From positions 82,920 to 146,919 of the forward strand of contig VZSF01002153.1 in assembly GCA_013398295.1 (NCBI GenBank): a stretch of DNA of 64,000 bases, written 5' to 3'. The notes under the pieces are model-generated. The model worked only from the letters and a program-made list of their open reading frames with translations, ran no database searches and was not told the DNA's origin. Positions within the stretch are counted from its first letter, which is position 1; each line of letters starts with the position of its first letter. Position numbers and translations under genes: made by a program. Source of the DNA: Chionis minor (taxonomy: Eukaryota > Chordata > Aves > Charadriiformes > Chionididae). This document shows positions 1-13,834 of this stretch, piece after piece.

Positions 1-3000
1 TTTCAGGAAGGACTGGGAGGCAGTTTTCTAAGCACCTGGTTGATGCTGTCACTGAAAGGGGGGAGAGAGAGAAAACGGCTAATAATGAATGTAGACATCT
101 ATATGGTAGTTATGATGTCCTCGTAACGTGCCCTATTCACTGCCACAGGGCATTAGTTAAGGGCATAACTGAATTGTGACCATGTTTTACAGAGAACATG
201 GCATACCGGTTACTTGTAGGTTTAGAAGGATTTTTATTTCTGAGGGATTATCTGCCTTTTGCGAAAATGCTTTTTTTGCATTCCAGTTGCAGTATGGTAT
301 TTACAAATATGACTGAACTTTTCTTTTTCCAATCTAAAAAAATGTTATGGTTTCATATTATGTCTGGCAAGACAATCCTTTGCTGCTAAGACCAAGACAT
401 TCAATAGATGATATACTTAAATCACTAAAATGGTGGAAAATGGCAACATATAGTCTTTAATGAAGAGTTATTACAGGGGAAATTACTGTGTGTTGGTAGT
501 TAAGATGACTTGCAATAGGATATTAATGGCTTGACAACATATATAGAAAACTAAACTTAGAGGACCAAGATTCAAATCTAGACTAACAATCAGTTTGCAA
601 TAGGCTGAGCAAAGCCTGAGCAAAATATGCAGGTAGAACTCAGGAAAATATATGGCTTTAACTTAATTTCTGTATGTTAAAATATCTGGTTTATGTAATA
701 CACATAGCAGAAATAGTTGCGATGGTAGATAAGTTGTTTCTTAAATTTATTTTTATATATAATAAAAAATTTTCGCCTGACTTCTGACATCAAATCTGTT
801 CTAAAATGTGGCCAGAAAATTCAGCTAGCTTCTGGTTTATTCTGTGTAATTCTGGGGAAGAAACACTTCTCTGATTTTTGCAGCCTGTGGAAGCACTGGA
901 AGTTTTCTGAGATTTTTTTCTGGTGTTGGAATGCAAGATTTTAGAAGGGTCATTAGCAAGACCCTTCTGTTTGCTAATTTGGAAAAGCTACTTTTCATGT
1001 AAATTTCTTGGGGTGTCTTTCTGGAACTCACCTCTTTGCTGGAAGACAGCATTTGGGTGTTGTGTGTGACAATAAGGAATAGAATACTAGGATTAAATGT
1101 AGTTAAAGTAGTAGTGGATGAAGACAAAGATGTTTCATGTGGTTTTGCACCATGAACAGCCTCTTTTTTTAGATATTTACTCTTATGTACGCTTCTACTA
1201 ACAGTCCTCACAGGTGAGCTCTGTGACAGTGGGTTAGTCCTCGAGGACTGATAATTACATGACGAAGAGTATTGTATACTTTTGTCTCTCTTCAATAGGC
1301 CAGTTTTATCCTTTTTGCAACTGAAGCTTGTGGGTGTTTTTAGCTGAAAAATGGAATATGCACAGAACCTTTGATAAGGGCCACATCCTGTGAGGTGATG
1401 ACATCTCCATCCTTTTTAGCCAAAAGGAAGTAGGACAGAGTAGTTTTGTCAGAAAAGAAAGACTTGTCCCATTTGAAAGCCAAATAGTTTTACTTGCCAA
1501 GTTTTATTTAATACATTGCTCATTGTAAGCTTCCAACCCTACCAGCAATAATTCCTAATTATTTGACTGATATAGTAACCTAGTAATCTCCTGTAAATGA
1601 GAGAAATATGTGTAGATGGACTTGATTTGTCCTCTCATTGCTTCTTGCTACCATCATTGAGTCACGTGAACTCAAAATAGTCATGGATGCTTGGATTTTG
1701 TGTTGTCTCAGCTGTGCCTTCTGCTGTCTGCTCACTCAGTTTCAGCTGCTTGGAAATTTGCACTGTTGCAAGTAAAATAGATTATCCCACAATTTGGTCT
1801 ATTAAAATAGCCTTGGGCATTTTCATGGTATTAATAGACTTGTTCAGCAATTTAACTTCTCATGTACAGCTTATTATCTACAAAATCTGATAGACAGTTT
1901 AAAAAGCAATTGCCTTTCTAAATGCCTTTGGTTCTTAGAACATACTTCTTTGAGAGGTGAATTGTTCACACTAGACATCCTTCGGTAAATCATTTGATCT
2001 TTATTTTGCTACTTTTTGCAACTGTTTTTTGGTTTTTTTTTTTTACTTTTCTTCCCCCAGTAGAGCTTATTTTTTGATTAAAATCCAAAGCATAATTTGG
2101 AGGTAACCTTCAATTTTTCACTTTCAGCTGGATATAAAATTATATCTTTGGGCTGTACATAAGATTTGAAATATCCTTGTAATTCCCGAAGTTCCTCTGC
2201 AAAAAAGAGACAGGAGAGATCTGTCCTGCCTTTTTGCTACAAAAATATATTTCCAGATGGTGGTCGGAAGTTGTTTAAAGACTTTTTGAAGACCTTTCAT
2301 GCTAAGCAAAAAATTTCTCAAAAATAGATCATTTTAATCTTTCTCAATTTTGTGATTTCAGAAAGGATAAAAAGGACCTAGGATGCTGTTCTATTACTCT
2401 GTTATATCCGCTTAAGCACCAGCTTCCTCTTTCAATAGCATCTCAACATAGTGTTGCCATTTGTTAAAAAAACCAAACAAACAAAAAAAACCCACCCCAA
2501 AACAAAAAACCGCCAACCAAAAAACCTCCCTTCCCCCCAAAAAAAACTTTAGATTGAAAATGTTTTCTTGAATGTGGTTTCAGAAGTTTGTCTTAAAATA
2601 GAAGAATTTAAATGTTACAGTAGCTTTCTGTCGCCCCATGTAAACATGTAAGTTTTCTTAATTTTGGATATCACTTCTTGTCATTCTTTTATTTCATGTA
2701 AACATATAACACTAAATTTCTTTATGTGACAATGAGGGCATATACAAGCATTGCAAAGAGTAAGCGAAAAGTATTGTTTAAGACTTGCTTGAACAGGAGA
2801 ATCTCAGTACTGCAAACAAGCATTTCCATTTCCATTATGTTAACTGGGTAATTTTTTTTTTCTGCTAGTGCTCATGCTCATAGGTTCAATTACTGAACTT
2901 TCAATTGGCAGCACTTGCTGAAGTTAATTCACAGTCTGATATGCGGTTGTTTAGTTTTGCGGGAGAAAGGAGATGAATTGGATTTCTGTGTCCAAGTTGT

Positions 3001-3410
3001 CAAGGCTGTTGTATACGTACGCGTTTATAAGAACCCTTCAACCTTACATGCAGGTATTGAAAGCAGGAACTGTTTGAAAACAGGTAGAAATAAATGCAAA
3101 TGTAGCAAAACATTATCTCAGACTGAAGTCATGTAGCTGTTGTGAAGACTTGAAAAATTTTGAATTACCTGTGAAGGTAATTGCACTTTTATGTAGAATT
3201 TTGAGTACAAAGCTTCATCTGCATGAACAAGGAAGCATTATCATGCCAGTCTCATTATCTGGAAATCCTCGGGCAGCACAAGTCAGATACCAGCTTTTGT
3301 CCTGTACAGTCATTATAGATCCAGCATAAGGAAAGGAACTTGCATCCCAGCATGTTGCTTAAGTGAATGAATTGTTGTTTTAACTAAACAAGGTACAAGC
3401 CCTGGTCCAA
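1..3410. other. Intronic sequence, nothing recognised except one A/C tract
   Basis: AT-rich sequence without a recognisable exon or repeat family, except the A/C tract at 2466-2547. Two open frames on the minus strand (837-1295 and 1306-1500) were examined and show no family resemblance. Confidence 0.6.
2466..2547. repeat. A/C-only low-complexity tract
   Basis: This stretch of about 80 bp is almost entirely A and C on the + strand (aaaccaaacaaacaaaa, cccaccccaaaac, …), with one G and a few T. The strand asymmetry is extreme. No element can be recognised around it. Confidence 0.9.
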
Positions 3411-3414
3411 GGTA

Positions 3415-3465
3415 TGAGCCAGATTGTTTTCCTTACTCGTGCACATAGTTCCATTGAAGGACCCA
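3415..3465 (+). repeat. Possible remnant of an ancient amniote interspersed repeat next to the MIR
   Basis: The segment gagccagattgttttcctta … gcacatagttccattgaagg resembles a sequence common in turtle and crocodilian DNA (gccagattctg … gtaactccattgaagtcaa). The match is short and from memory, so the assignment is weak. Confidence 0.3.
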
Positions 3466-3521
3466 AAGAATTCAGCACAGAAATACTACTACTGTTATTT
3501 CTAATTATATATAAACTGAAG

Positions 3522-3700
3522 ATCTGGACTCTCTTTGTGACATGAAACAAATCATACAGCTCCTCTACCTCAGTTATTCCATTTATTAAATCGGAATACT
3601 AAAGCCTACCTTCTCACAGGGGTGTTGTGAAGATTAATTAATTAGTTTTTAAAGTGCTTTGATCCCATAAACCACTACATAAGTGCCAAGCATTATTATG
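3522..3700 (+). mobile_element. Ancient MIR-type (CORE-) SINE, plus orientation
   Basis: The ordered blocks are ctctacctcagttattccat, gcctaccttctcacaggggt, gttgtgaagattaattaatt, aaagtgctttgatccc, ctacataagtgccaag and cattattatg. They match an amniote MIR-like SINE: cctcagtttcc … cctacctcacaggggtgttg … aaagtgctttga … tataagtgc … attattat. The level of divergence is as expected for an element predating birds. It is not active, and any present function would be exaptation, for which there is no direct evidence. Confidence 0.75.
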
Positions 3701-4662
3701 AAGAATTATAAAATGCCAGCCTTCATATGCACCTTGGGATAGCTGTTTTATAGATACAAATCCGTTCTGTTCTCCTTAGAATCACATTGTTTCACTTTTC
3801 CTACATAGCAGCCCATTCACAAAATGAGCCAATTTTAGGAAAGATGCAATTTTTGGAATAAAGAGGAGATCACTGACTGTCATAAATACCTTTTTCAATT
3901 AAGAACTCATAGATTAAAGATGCATTTTGCTGTAGGATTTGGAATGGTATCATTTCAGAACACCTCCATCCGCAGCAGGAGGGAGTGTAGTTGGATTTTA
4001 AATACCTCCCCTATCTGAAAGAAAACAAAGGTATCTTTCTACTTCAGTTGCTTTATTAGATCTTAAGTATGGGATAAGTATTCAGGAGGGTCTTTTGCTT
4101 TTATTTTATATGAAGTAGCTGTTAAATCATTAGTATGTGAATAATTAATTCAATTAAACCTAATAAGGAAAAAGCTTTAAGTCACGGGAATCTCTTCCAT
4201 TAAAAGCTCTATTATCCCAGATTATTACATTGCAACGAAGTGAAAAAAATTCTGAGTTTTATTGCCTAACAGACAAACTGTGGCATTTACTCTATATTAG
4301 CAAGACAAACTCCATCAGCTATAGAACCATGTAATAGTTTAAGTTGCTCCAAGGGTATTGCATGTTCCAAAAACAAACAGAAGTCATCAAACATTTTATT
4401 TTTAATTGAAATTTAAATATTAGCATAATTTAGAATTACAGCAATCTATCTTATTTCCTTTCTGTAGTGTCTTTTATAATATCATTTTAGCTGGTAGTTG
4501 GTGATCCTGACAATGGAAATTTTCACATAGGAAGGACGTACATACATAAAATCTCAGAATGCTCTCATCAAGACTCAGCTAATGAGATGGATGTTAAATG
4601 TGTGTGTACACGCATATGATTGAACACATGACATATATATTTGATATATACAGTGCATGTAT

Positions 4663-4678
4663 ATCTGTATATACAGAT
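4663..4678. repeat. 16-bp perfect palindrome in a TA-rich stretch
   Basis: atctgtatatacagat is self-complementary. It lies at the end of a (TATA)-rich segment beginning near 4630. It is probably simple-sequence derived. Confidence 0.85.
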
Positions 4679-6717
4679 GTTCTACTTGCACGTTTTTTTT
4701 TGTGTAAAACTGATAGAATCTAAGATGGATGACATAAGTGGGGCAGGGTCAGAGACCTTTATGAATTAAATTTCAAAACCTTGCATGAGTAAAAAAAATA
4801 AATGTTGTGACACTGTTTAGAACTCCTTTATGTACTCTGTTTCTGTGAGTCAAATAGTCACTTTCTGGTTGTTCTTGTGGTTGTACAGATTAAATTTTTC
4901 TTTTAGATTTTAATGACCTTTACTGTAAGACAGTGAATACTATTTCTTAAATGAAAGGAGCATTTGTTTTTTCCTAGCAAGTGTTTTATCTGAAGGTACA
5001 AGTATTTGGGCTTATTTTTAATTCCAGTTAAATATCTAGTTTTAGTGATTTTTTTTTTTCCAAAAAGTTTACCTATATTTTTGAATGCACTTTCTCTGAA
5101 GAAATTTGTTCACCCACTGTTTTATCATTTTTTAATGAGCTTTACAAAATGGTAAAATGTTTTCTGAGAACTAAAAATTGCCTAAACTCCTAAAATGCAA
5201 GTATTATTTTTGTTAGTATTTTCCCCATATGTCCTGTATCTACTTTCTATTTCTTTATTCCTCTGAAAATGTGAATTTCTCATGACCCTCAATGCGCAAA
5301 GCAGCTGAGCAGAACTTTTCTTGGAACAATATTCAGTGCTGCTTACAAGGAGAGAAACTAGGATAAGTTACAGGAAATTATGGGATTTTTGTGCTTCCAG
5401 GTAAGTTCTTCATACTCCAGCCATGTGTGTAAACATCTGCAGAAAAGCATTTTTAAGCCATTCTTAAGCCATCACTGATCTTTAGGCTATAACACCGGCA
5501 TTTGCATTAGCCATTCAGTAAATAGTTTTTTGTCTCTAAATTGCTTGTGTAAGAAAGCAATCCTATTTTTTTTTCTAGTGCTTTTTTCTTTCTAAATAGG
5601 CATCCCTAGAACACTCCCTGCCTTCTGCTAGTCTAGAACCATGTCGTTTGAGGAGCAAGAGAACAGAAAAAGTATGGAAAACCGTTCTTTTAAATTCACT
5701 TGAATGTGCCATCTGTATGAGCAGATGGGAAAAATGTCTCAGGGGCAAAAGAAGACTCCTGAGATCAGACCCCAAGGAATAAACTACATGCAAACGTGTT
5801 CCTAGTGTCAGAACAAAAAGGACCTTAGCAATTACCTCAGTGACGTGACCTGGAGTTTGGTTCCTCAGAAACTGTTGTCTCCACAGCAGAAGATGTTTCA
5901 ATGAGCTGTAATAGATACTGTTTAGATCCCCGTGGCTTATAGTGTCTGGACGCTCCCATTTCTGGGCAACTGCCAGAAAGAAACAAATGTTTAGGTCCCT
6001 AAATTATTCTCACGTATCAACTGTAAATCCACATTCAGCATTTCACAGGGAGGGTTTGCTAGAGTGCATTATCCTCCTTGGCTTCTGAATTGAGAAATCA
6101 TCACATTTTCTCCATCTTCATATGGTACAATACATTATTCTTGAGAACACGCTTTTTAAAAAAAAATGCAATAAATGTAGACTATCGAACGTACACGACA
6201 TCTTTCAATGGGTTACAATTTCTGTTGTATGATGGCCATTGCAGGTAGTGAATGTCAATTCACAAATGGTGTGAAAATAGTTAGAGCTTACAAGTATGTT
6301 TTCATTTACTGACAAGGGTCTTTCTCTTGGGACTCTATTTTAAAACTCTGACATTTAAAAATATTTGCACAAACAATTTATCTTGAAAAGTGAAAGGCAC
6401 ATAAAAACATATGAACTTTTTATGTGAAAAATCTCCTACTTTTCCCAAAGCCCTGTGCAGGGTTGTAAAGCCACCGAGAATAATAAAGCTTACTTTTGTT
6501 TCTGCTTAGAAAATATAGAGCTAGTCCTTAACAACCAACACAAGACTAAGTTAGTTTTACTGCAGAAGGTGTTGCATGCCACTGCTTTGCCTATTTAAAA
6601 TGCTTATGGAAAACTTATTCGGTATATATTGAAAAATGTTATGGCACACTCTCTTCTCTGTTAGAATGGAAAAAAACATGGGAAGGGTAGCTGTTGAGAA
6701 AACACTTTGATATCTCT

Positions 6718-6740
6718 GTTTCAGTTGCATCAACTGAAAC
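6718..6740. repeat. Perfect 10-bp stem, 3-nt loop inverted repeat
   Basis: The arms gtttcagttg and caactgaaac flank a cat loop. The stem is perfect. There is no U-tract or other sign of a terminator or a small RNA precursor, and it is too short for a microRNA hairpin. Confidence 0.9.
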
Positions 6741-9700
6741 GGGTGCAGTATGGTTAGGACCAAGTGTTCTAGCATTTATTTTGCAGGCCTCCCTCTTGCG
6801 GACCATAACTTTTCTAAACCACTTTTGAGTGTTATTTCTGTCAGTCCTGAACCTACCTCCATTTGGATATTTCTGGGTAAACATTAGAAATGTTGGAGCT
6901 AGAAGAAAAAACTTCTTTATTACAATATTGCCATCCACAAATTCAACCCCTTCTTTGTCATTTGTTATTTGTGACTTCCTTTGTCATGCTCGTTTTTACA
7001 GTAGTTCTTACTGGTGAAAATGCTAGCCAAAATTAGCTAACGATAATTGGTATCTGTGTAATTTTTTTTGGTATATATAAAAACAAGATGTGTTTTAAGA
7101 TAATAGCCATGTACATTAACAAGGCAATGCAGTTGGTATATTGCATAGGGAGAAACACTCCCAACAAAATTCTGAATGCTTCTGCTTATGTGGGAGGGAA
7201 ACAAAAAATTAATTTACCATGATCGCAAGGCTTCTCACAATCTACTTTGTAGATATTTTTACCAAAATATTACAAAATACAGGCGATGAAGACCACTTGG
7301 AAAGAGCTTAGAAATCCCCTGAACTCAGATGACTGCAGAATTTTTGTGTGCGATCAGCTGAGGAGGTAAATTATTTTTAGACCTTGCTGATAAGCTCAGT
7401 CCTTTCACTGAAATTTCATCATCTGTGTTTTCATCTTACCGTTCTCTGTCTAGAATATGGCTCATAACTGCTCCATTTGGTTCTGTATGTAAAAAGCAGA
7501 GACGACAATCAGTGTACAAGATGGGAAACAAGACAAAGACAAGGAGGCGCATACTGAATATTCATCCCTCTCTCCTTTTTTTTTAATTATACACATTAGA
7601 AGCTTATTTCATAATTACATCCCAGACTACATTTTATTCTTGGCTAACAACTGAGAATAAAGCACTGTGCATCTTTAAACATTAGTCTGTGGGCTGTTTC
7701 TACAACAAGAGGGTCTCCAAAGCACATGTAATTCTCATGTAGAAATACTATGCTGTAGTTATTCTGAAATGCCTTTGAATATTGTTTCAGAGTGTTAGTG
7801 TTGCTGGAGAATTGTCATGTATGACAGAGAGAAGACTTTTGTTGCTGTTGGATTTTTATAGAGGTAGTAGAGTAGTCATAAGAATGATATACCATTAGTC
7901 ATTTTCATATAACTTTGGTATGCCTTCAAGAAAATACATTCTAGAGCTGAAATATTTATCTGAAAAAGAATAGTGTAAGGGCATCGCTGTGTGTTAAATA
8001 CTCCCACCCCCTGGCAACCAAACAGAGTAGTTTATTTCCTTTTGAAGGAAGAGATACTGAAGATATAATCAAGTTTAAATACTGTTTCATAGCCTTCTCT
8101 ATTCAACTTCTGATGCAAGATGTTTTTTATGTCATAGGGAAGACACAATATAATTTCAGGGAAATTATTTGCCTGCAGTTAAGACTGAAGGATGCTGATA
8201 AAATGTTGGATGCTGGTGTCCAGGAAGGTGATCTTAGTTTGCAGTTATATATGTCTTTAATAATAAAAATAGATAAAACTTAATCTGGTTCTGAAGTCCT
8301 GAAGTCTTTTCCACATACCTATCCTGCAGAATTCAGAGTTGTTATGTTTTAAAAATATTTAGTTAGCTTAAAATCCAACCCCAAAACCTGAAAAATCTGA
8401 GAAGGCATGAGTACAAGTTACAGTTCCAGAAGAAATGGAAATCCTGTTGTTTGGGCATATAAAGATCTTTATACCCATTAGGAATAAATCTTCCCCTGCA
8501 CAGGTGGTTCTGTAGGTACCTGCTGATGCTGCATGTGGGGTCCCACTTGTGTAAATCAACAGCAACTGCAGTTTGCCATTTAAATCAGGCTTCATGTTAT
8601 CATCTCTTTTCTGCACCTTCTTTTGATTTAACTGTAGAGACCCAAAGCTTATAATGCATTTGCATATCATGGCACTCTTTCTTTTGTTATATTGAACACT
8701 TGACATTAATTATTTCCAAAGCCGTCTAAAGACGTTATGTGTAGGGATGTCTCAGAACCTGATACTGTGGTGTTATGGTATTTATTTTTTTTTTTCTGCA
8801 TTAATATTTTGTTTCCACAAGTACTGAAGGTATTTTTCATATATTGAAGGAGACAGACTCCCATTCCATCTGTCTTATCTGGTCACATCTTGTCTGCTTC
8901 AGCACATTTAATTTTCTTTAAGCTTCATCTTTTCATTTTATTTCAATACAGCTTTAATTTCAATGCAATTTATAGCTGCGATCTATGGGATTGCTAGGAA
9001 AATATGCTGTGTCCTGGTCAGGAAAATAATGGTAAGACTGAATAAAGGCATTGAGATTGTTAGCAGTGGGAATACTACTCCACAGAATTGAGCACAAGGA
9101 AAAGGGCATGGAGAGTAATATTTGTTTAATTTTAATGTCAAGAATGAAAGTAAATATTGTGTTACATTTTCTATTCATTATAGCTCTTACAGGTTCTTAT
9201 TGGAAGTTATTCAGAGGAAGGTATAGATATCAGATCAATATAAGGCAATTAGGAAATACATGACTAATAGATGCAATGCCTGAACTACATTAGCTTCAAG
9301 AAGGGAAAGATAATTATGGTTTAACCTCATAAGGGGCGGAGAACATTGATAAAACAGATTTTCTTACTTTTATTTTTTTTATTAAATTGCATTTGTCAGT
9401 GCGATAAGTAGCAAAATGGTTTTTAGTTTTGCTTTGTTAAGTAGTGGATCTGTGTATTGTGTTTTGTCTTATGCTAAGGCATGATGGGCAAACTAATAAA
9501 TCCAGAGAGTTTGCTGGGCCTGAGCAAATATCTCAGAATATCGCTACTATATGCCTCAATCTCCCACCCCTGCAAAAAGGAGTGGGAATGTGGCAAATTT
9601 AGTGTTGTGCCTATGGCAGAAAACCAGAAGTATTTGTAGAAATAAGGTGTCCTCATGCTTTCAGACTTCTAAAATTCCATTTCAGCTGAGAAAAATGAGC

Positions 9701-12648
9701 AGAAAATGAGGGTTCATTTGTGTTCATTAGTTTTGACAGGAATGAGCAAGTGAAAAGTTATATTCCTGGCAATTATTTGCTGTTCAGCAGTTCTTACCAG
9801 CCCTGTTCAAAGTGCCTTTTAAAAGACATCGGTGGTTCAGGCCTAGTGCGACAAATAATCTCGTGTCCTCCATCCTGAAAGTGTGATATCAGTTAAGAGA
9901 ACAGGGTGTCAGCGCTGCATCAGAGGATTTATCCACTAAAAAAGTTTTAGTGAAGCCATTTTGTAGCCAGAAACGTGGGAGAGTTTCCATTTAGATAAAC
10001 AAGTGCCTCTCAGTGTTGGCAAAAAGGGTCAGTGTTAGCAAAAACGCTCCCCTTCCCCGTTTGAGCATTACTTTTGTGTTATTAATAGTGAGTAGCAATG
10101 AAAATAAATTCTATAGGTAAGTTGAGATCTGTGGCTGGCAACCTGAGAGGTCCCCCCTCCGCCTCATTTGTAATTGATCCAACGCATTGCTAGCACTGAC
10201 AAAGTTCTCCTGCTTCCTTGTGTTTGCTGTGAAAATACAATATCCTCTGCCCTTCTGGCATTGCTGACCTCTAGTGTTGGGCCTTATTCGCTGTGTGCTC
10301 ATCCAGGCTTTCTGTTCAGCAGTTTCCTAATGTAAAGTCTGTACAATTTCTAAATCCTTTGGAAAGCTAGTTATGTTTTTGTGGTCAGTTTTTTCAGTCA
10401 ATTACAGACCTTGTTTTTCCTCAAAAATCTGTCATGTGCTCTATTTTCTTTTTCTCCTTATTGTAAAAATAGGGGGAGAGGGAGGTGGGTTGCCTTAGAT
10501 TAAGAGCATTAGTCAGTTTATCTTGATGTCATGCTTCTGCTTACTAACTACTCCTTCAAAATGCATCATTTTCATCCAACTCCAGTGGGACCATTTTTAG
10601 AGTATTGTTTTGGAGACACTGTGACAGCTTCAGTAACTGGTGAGTTTTAACTCGTTTGTCTAATGAAGATTAGGATCTTGGCTAATGACTACACAGTCAT
10701 AAGTGATGATGCTTTTCCCTCCTACTCACTCGTTGCTTAGAACATATATTAATTGTGCAGATGGTAGTGGCTTAGCTGTGTGATAGTTCGCTTTCCATCT
10801 CCTCCTCTCGTGACATTTACACCATGCAAAAAGGGTGTATTGCCATCTCCTCATTTATGAAGGTTTGTGATTCATCACCTGCCTTTTAAATCAAATACTA
10901 AGATTACATCTTGTTGCTAAGAGGCAGAATTTGGATGTGCACTTTCTTCTTTTAAGCACACCTGTGCCAAGCTCTGCCTGAAACCTTCGAACAAATCACA
11001 GCCAGAAGCACTGAATTTGCCTCCTCATTCCTACTGGCAGAATGTGAAACTTGCAGAGCCTGTTTTATGTAGGTAACTACAAGTCATTCCTTATGTGTTT
11101 AAAAGATTCACAGACGTTTCAGTCTGTAACCTAGCCAAACCTTAAGCCAAGATTTACAGGTATTTAAATTTCACTGAAAACATTTTTTTTCAAATTACTA
11201 GAATTCACAGGTGATTTGTATGTGACAGGTGGAAAGTAAATACTTTTACTGGGTTTTATTTATTGTTTTGCTTTTCTTTCTTACTTATACCATTCCATTC
11301 ATCTTATGGTTCACAAGAAACAACAGGAAAAATAATAATTTAGGCACAGCTAATAAAGACGGTTCCTTAAAATTTCATTATTTCTTTGATGTCATCTGTC
11401 TGTCGTGGCCATCCTACTCACCACATTGTCTACTATTGCTTCTTTCAGAGAACAGTATTGCCATTTCTGCGTTCAAACATTATCTGGGTTGGTTCTTCAC
11501 AGAAAACACTGATTTTATATATTTTACTTGTAATTTAAAGGCTTGTTTACTTTCAAGTGTCACGCCTGGATTCCTAATCGTTATTTGCAAATACTAGGGC
11601 AATTGGGTTTGGTCTTCATGCTTTATTTTGCTCTTCATTTGTTTACAAAAGATCCCGTGTTGCAGGTACAATCAGAGGAAGTTTAGGATTACTCTTTAAA
11701 AGTCTGTGGCAATACAGGGATTAATACCTCTGTATTTGAAGCTGCCTGCAAGGGGAGGGGGCGAGGGGATCATGGAGGAGTGATGGTAAGCGGGAGAGGA
11801 GTGGCTTTGAGAGCTGTGTTTGGCAAATGTCAAGGCTCCTGAGATATAGATGGTCAGAAATGTGAATAGAGAAGTGACTTTAAAAGGAGTAGAAAGGACC
11901 AGAGAGAAGCTTATTTTTCATACATAGAGAGTTGTAGGCTTGTGCCTACAAGTGCATGGTTTCTCTTACCTAACACAGAAGTCTCAAAGGCTTTGCGTAA
12001 TATTTAGTTTGCCCTCTGAGTAAGGTGCTGGTATTCTGAATTTAGGAGGCTCTCTGCTATTCTGAGGAGAGAGAAGTTAAGACCTTGTTAAGGCACTGCT
12101 GTCATGATTGAATTAGTTGACTGGAAAATGACTTTATTTGAGTAAATGAAAAGCTGAGGCAGATCCACTGCACCACAAACCTACTTGCATGCTTTCAGCA
12201 TCCTAGATTTGAGATTGTTGACCATTGAAAATTCTGAAACATGCAGCAGTTTTGAGCAAGTTGGTTATCAACTCAATGTCTGTACCTCTATGAAACGTGG
12301 ATTATCATATAAGAAGACTCCATCTAAGTTCTGAAGGCCTGCTTCCGTAGTGCAGTACTGCCATTCATATGAGTAGTCTTCTCATTTGTCAGCTTGGAGA
12401 AATATCAGGAGAAAAACATTTAACCTTAACATGGAAATTGTTAAACTGCTGACATTAGTTGATAAATCTCTCGTCTATGGTTAGAAATAAGATTTACCAC
12501 CTATAAGAGAGATTTTGCAGCGTCGCTAGCTCTAGCTTTAGGTTAAATGAATGTATGTAATGCATGACAGTAGCGATGAATTCTGGTCAGTGCTTGAAAT
12601 ATCTGAAAGTACGTTTGTATGTGAAATACTGAAATATCCTGACCATTT

Positions 12649-12711
12649 AAAAAACCAACCAAACAAAAAACCCCAACAAACCCAAACAAAAAAACCCAAA
12701 CAAACTCCAAA
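12649..12711. repeat. A/C-only low-complexity tract
   Basis: About 60 bp consist of runs of A separated by CC to CCCC (aaaaaccaaccaaac, ccccaacaaacccaaac). It is the same sequence class as the tracts at 2.5, 13.8, 25.7 and 63.9 kb. Confidence 0.9.
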
Positions 12712-13791
12712 CAGTTGGATATTTCTCCCTGTGTTGCGCTTAAGTAGATGCTTGGGAATATATATTGTGAAATGAGAAGAATGCTGGGACTGGCATGTAC
12801 AGAACTATCTTACTCATTCAAGACATGGTAGGGATAATTTTCATGTACCTTTCCATATTTCTTGCTTGAGAAACCTGCTTGCCCATGAAAGCGTGGCTGT
12901 TTCATTATGCAGCATTCTCTCCGACTGTCCCCATATTGCAGGCAGTAACTTGAAGTCCACGTCCCTGCTAAGACTTTTCTGTTGAGCTCTTGTTTTTAAA
13001 AACCTTTTTGAACATATTTCCCATAAGTATTATGTCTCATGGAGAGAGTGGTGCAAACTGTTATTATCCCTGTACATTAAGAAAATTAAAAGGTGTTCTT
13101 GTCAGCTGGTTAATAGAAACTATCATGTTCTCTTAGCGTTATTTGGTATCAGATAAGTGTTGACATACAGACATTCGTAATGTGAAAAATAACATTTAAA
13201 ATGACACTCAGTGCTCTTCATAGTGAAGATTCCTCTGATAAACATCAGATTTCACACAGCGGGGGAACAAACTCAAACTCTTGAGTTTTGAAATTCCTGC
13301 TTTATAAATGCGAATCCTGGGAAATACTTGTTTTGCTGCTAGAAATTGCCTCCTCTAAAACCTATCAAACAGGCTGGTTTTGTGACAAGTCACCCCCATT
13401 TTGCCAAAGGGTTGCAGCTGGATGGCCATTGCTTCCGTGCCTGGGCTCAGGAGTAGCTAAGGATGTGTAAGAAAATAAAAAAAAAGGACACGGCAGCCAT
13501 CAAACCCACTGCTGTGCCTCTGAGACGGCTCTCTGCTGAACCTGCTATTCAAGCGATGCTTTCACCTTGTGAATTTATGCCAGTGATTTCAGTCACCTCA
13601 AAGTACCGGTGTGTTTAATCAAGTAAATGCCTTCCTGATGCTCTGAATTTAATTTACTGGGCTTCATCATGTGTTGTCCTATTGTTTATATATAAAAGAC
13701 TTTTAAGTAAATCATGGCAGTAATTTTAGAGATTGTTTAAAACGAGAAAAAAAAAAATAAAAATGATGCACTGCAGCAAAATGATCCGTTT

Positions 13792-13834
13792 AAAAAAAAA
13801 AAACAAACCAAAAAAACCCCAAACAAACAAACCC
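13792..13834. repeat. A/C-only low-complexity tract
   Basis: A 12-A run is followed by caaaccaaaaaaacccc and aaacaaacaaaccc. A second A-run lies 40 bp upstream (13746-13757). Confidence 0.9.

Noticed and set aside
4610..4680. TA-rich stretch considered as a promoter
   Set aside because: Multiple TATA-like words come from simple sequence. There is no initiator context or transcript downstream.
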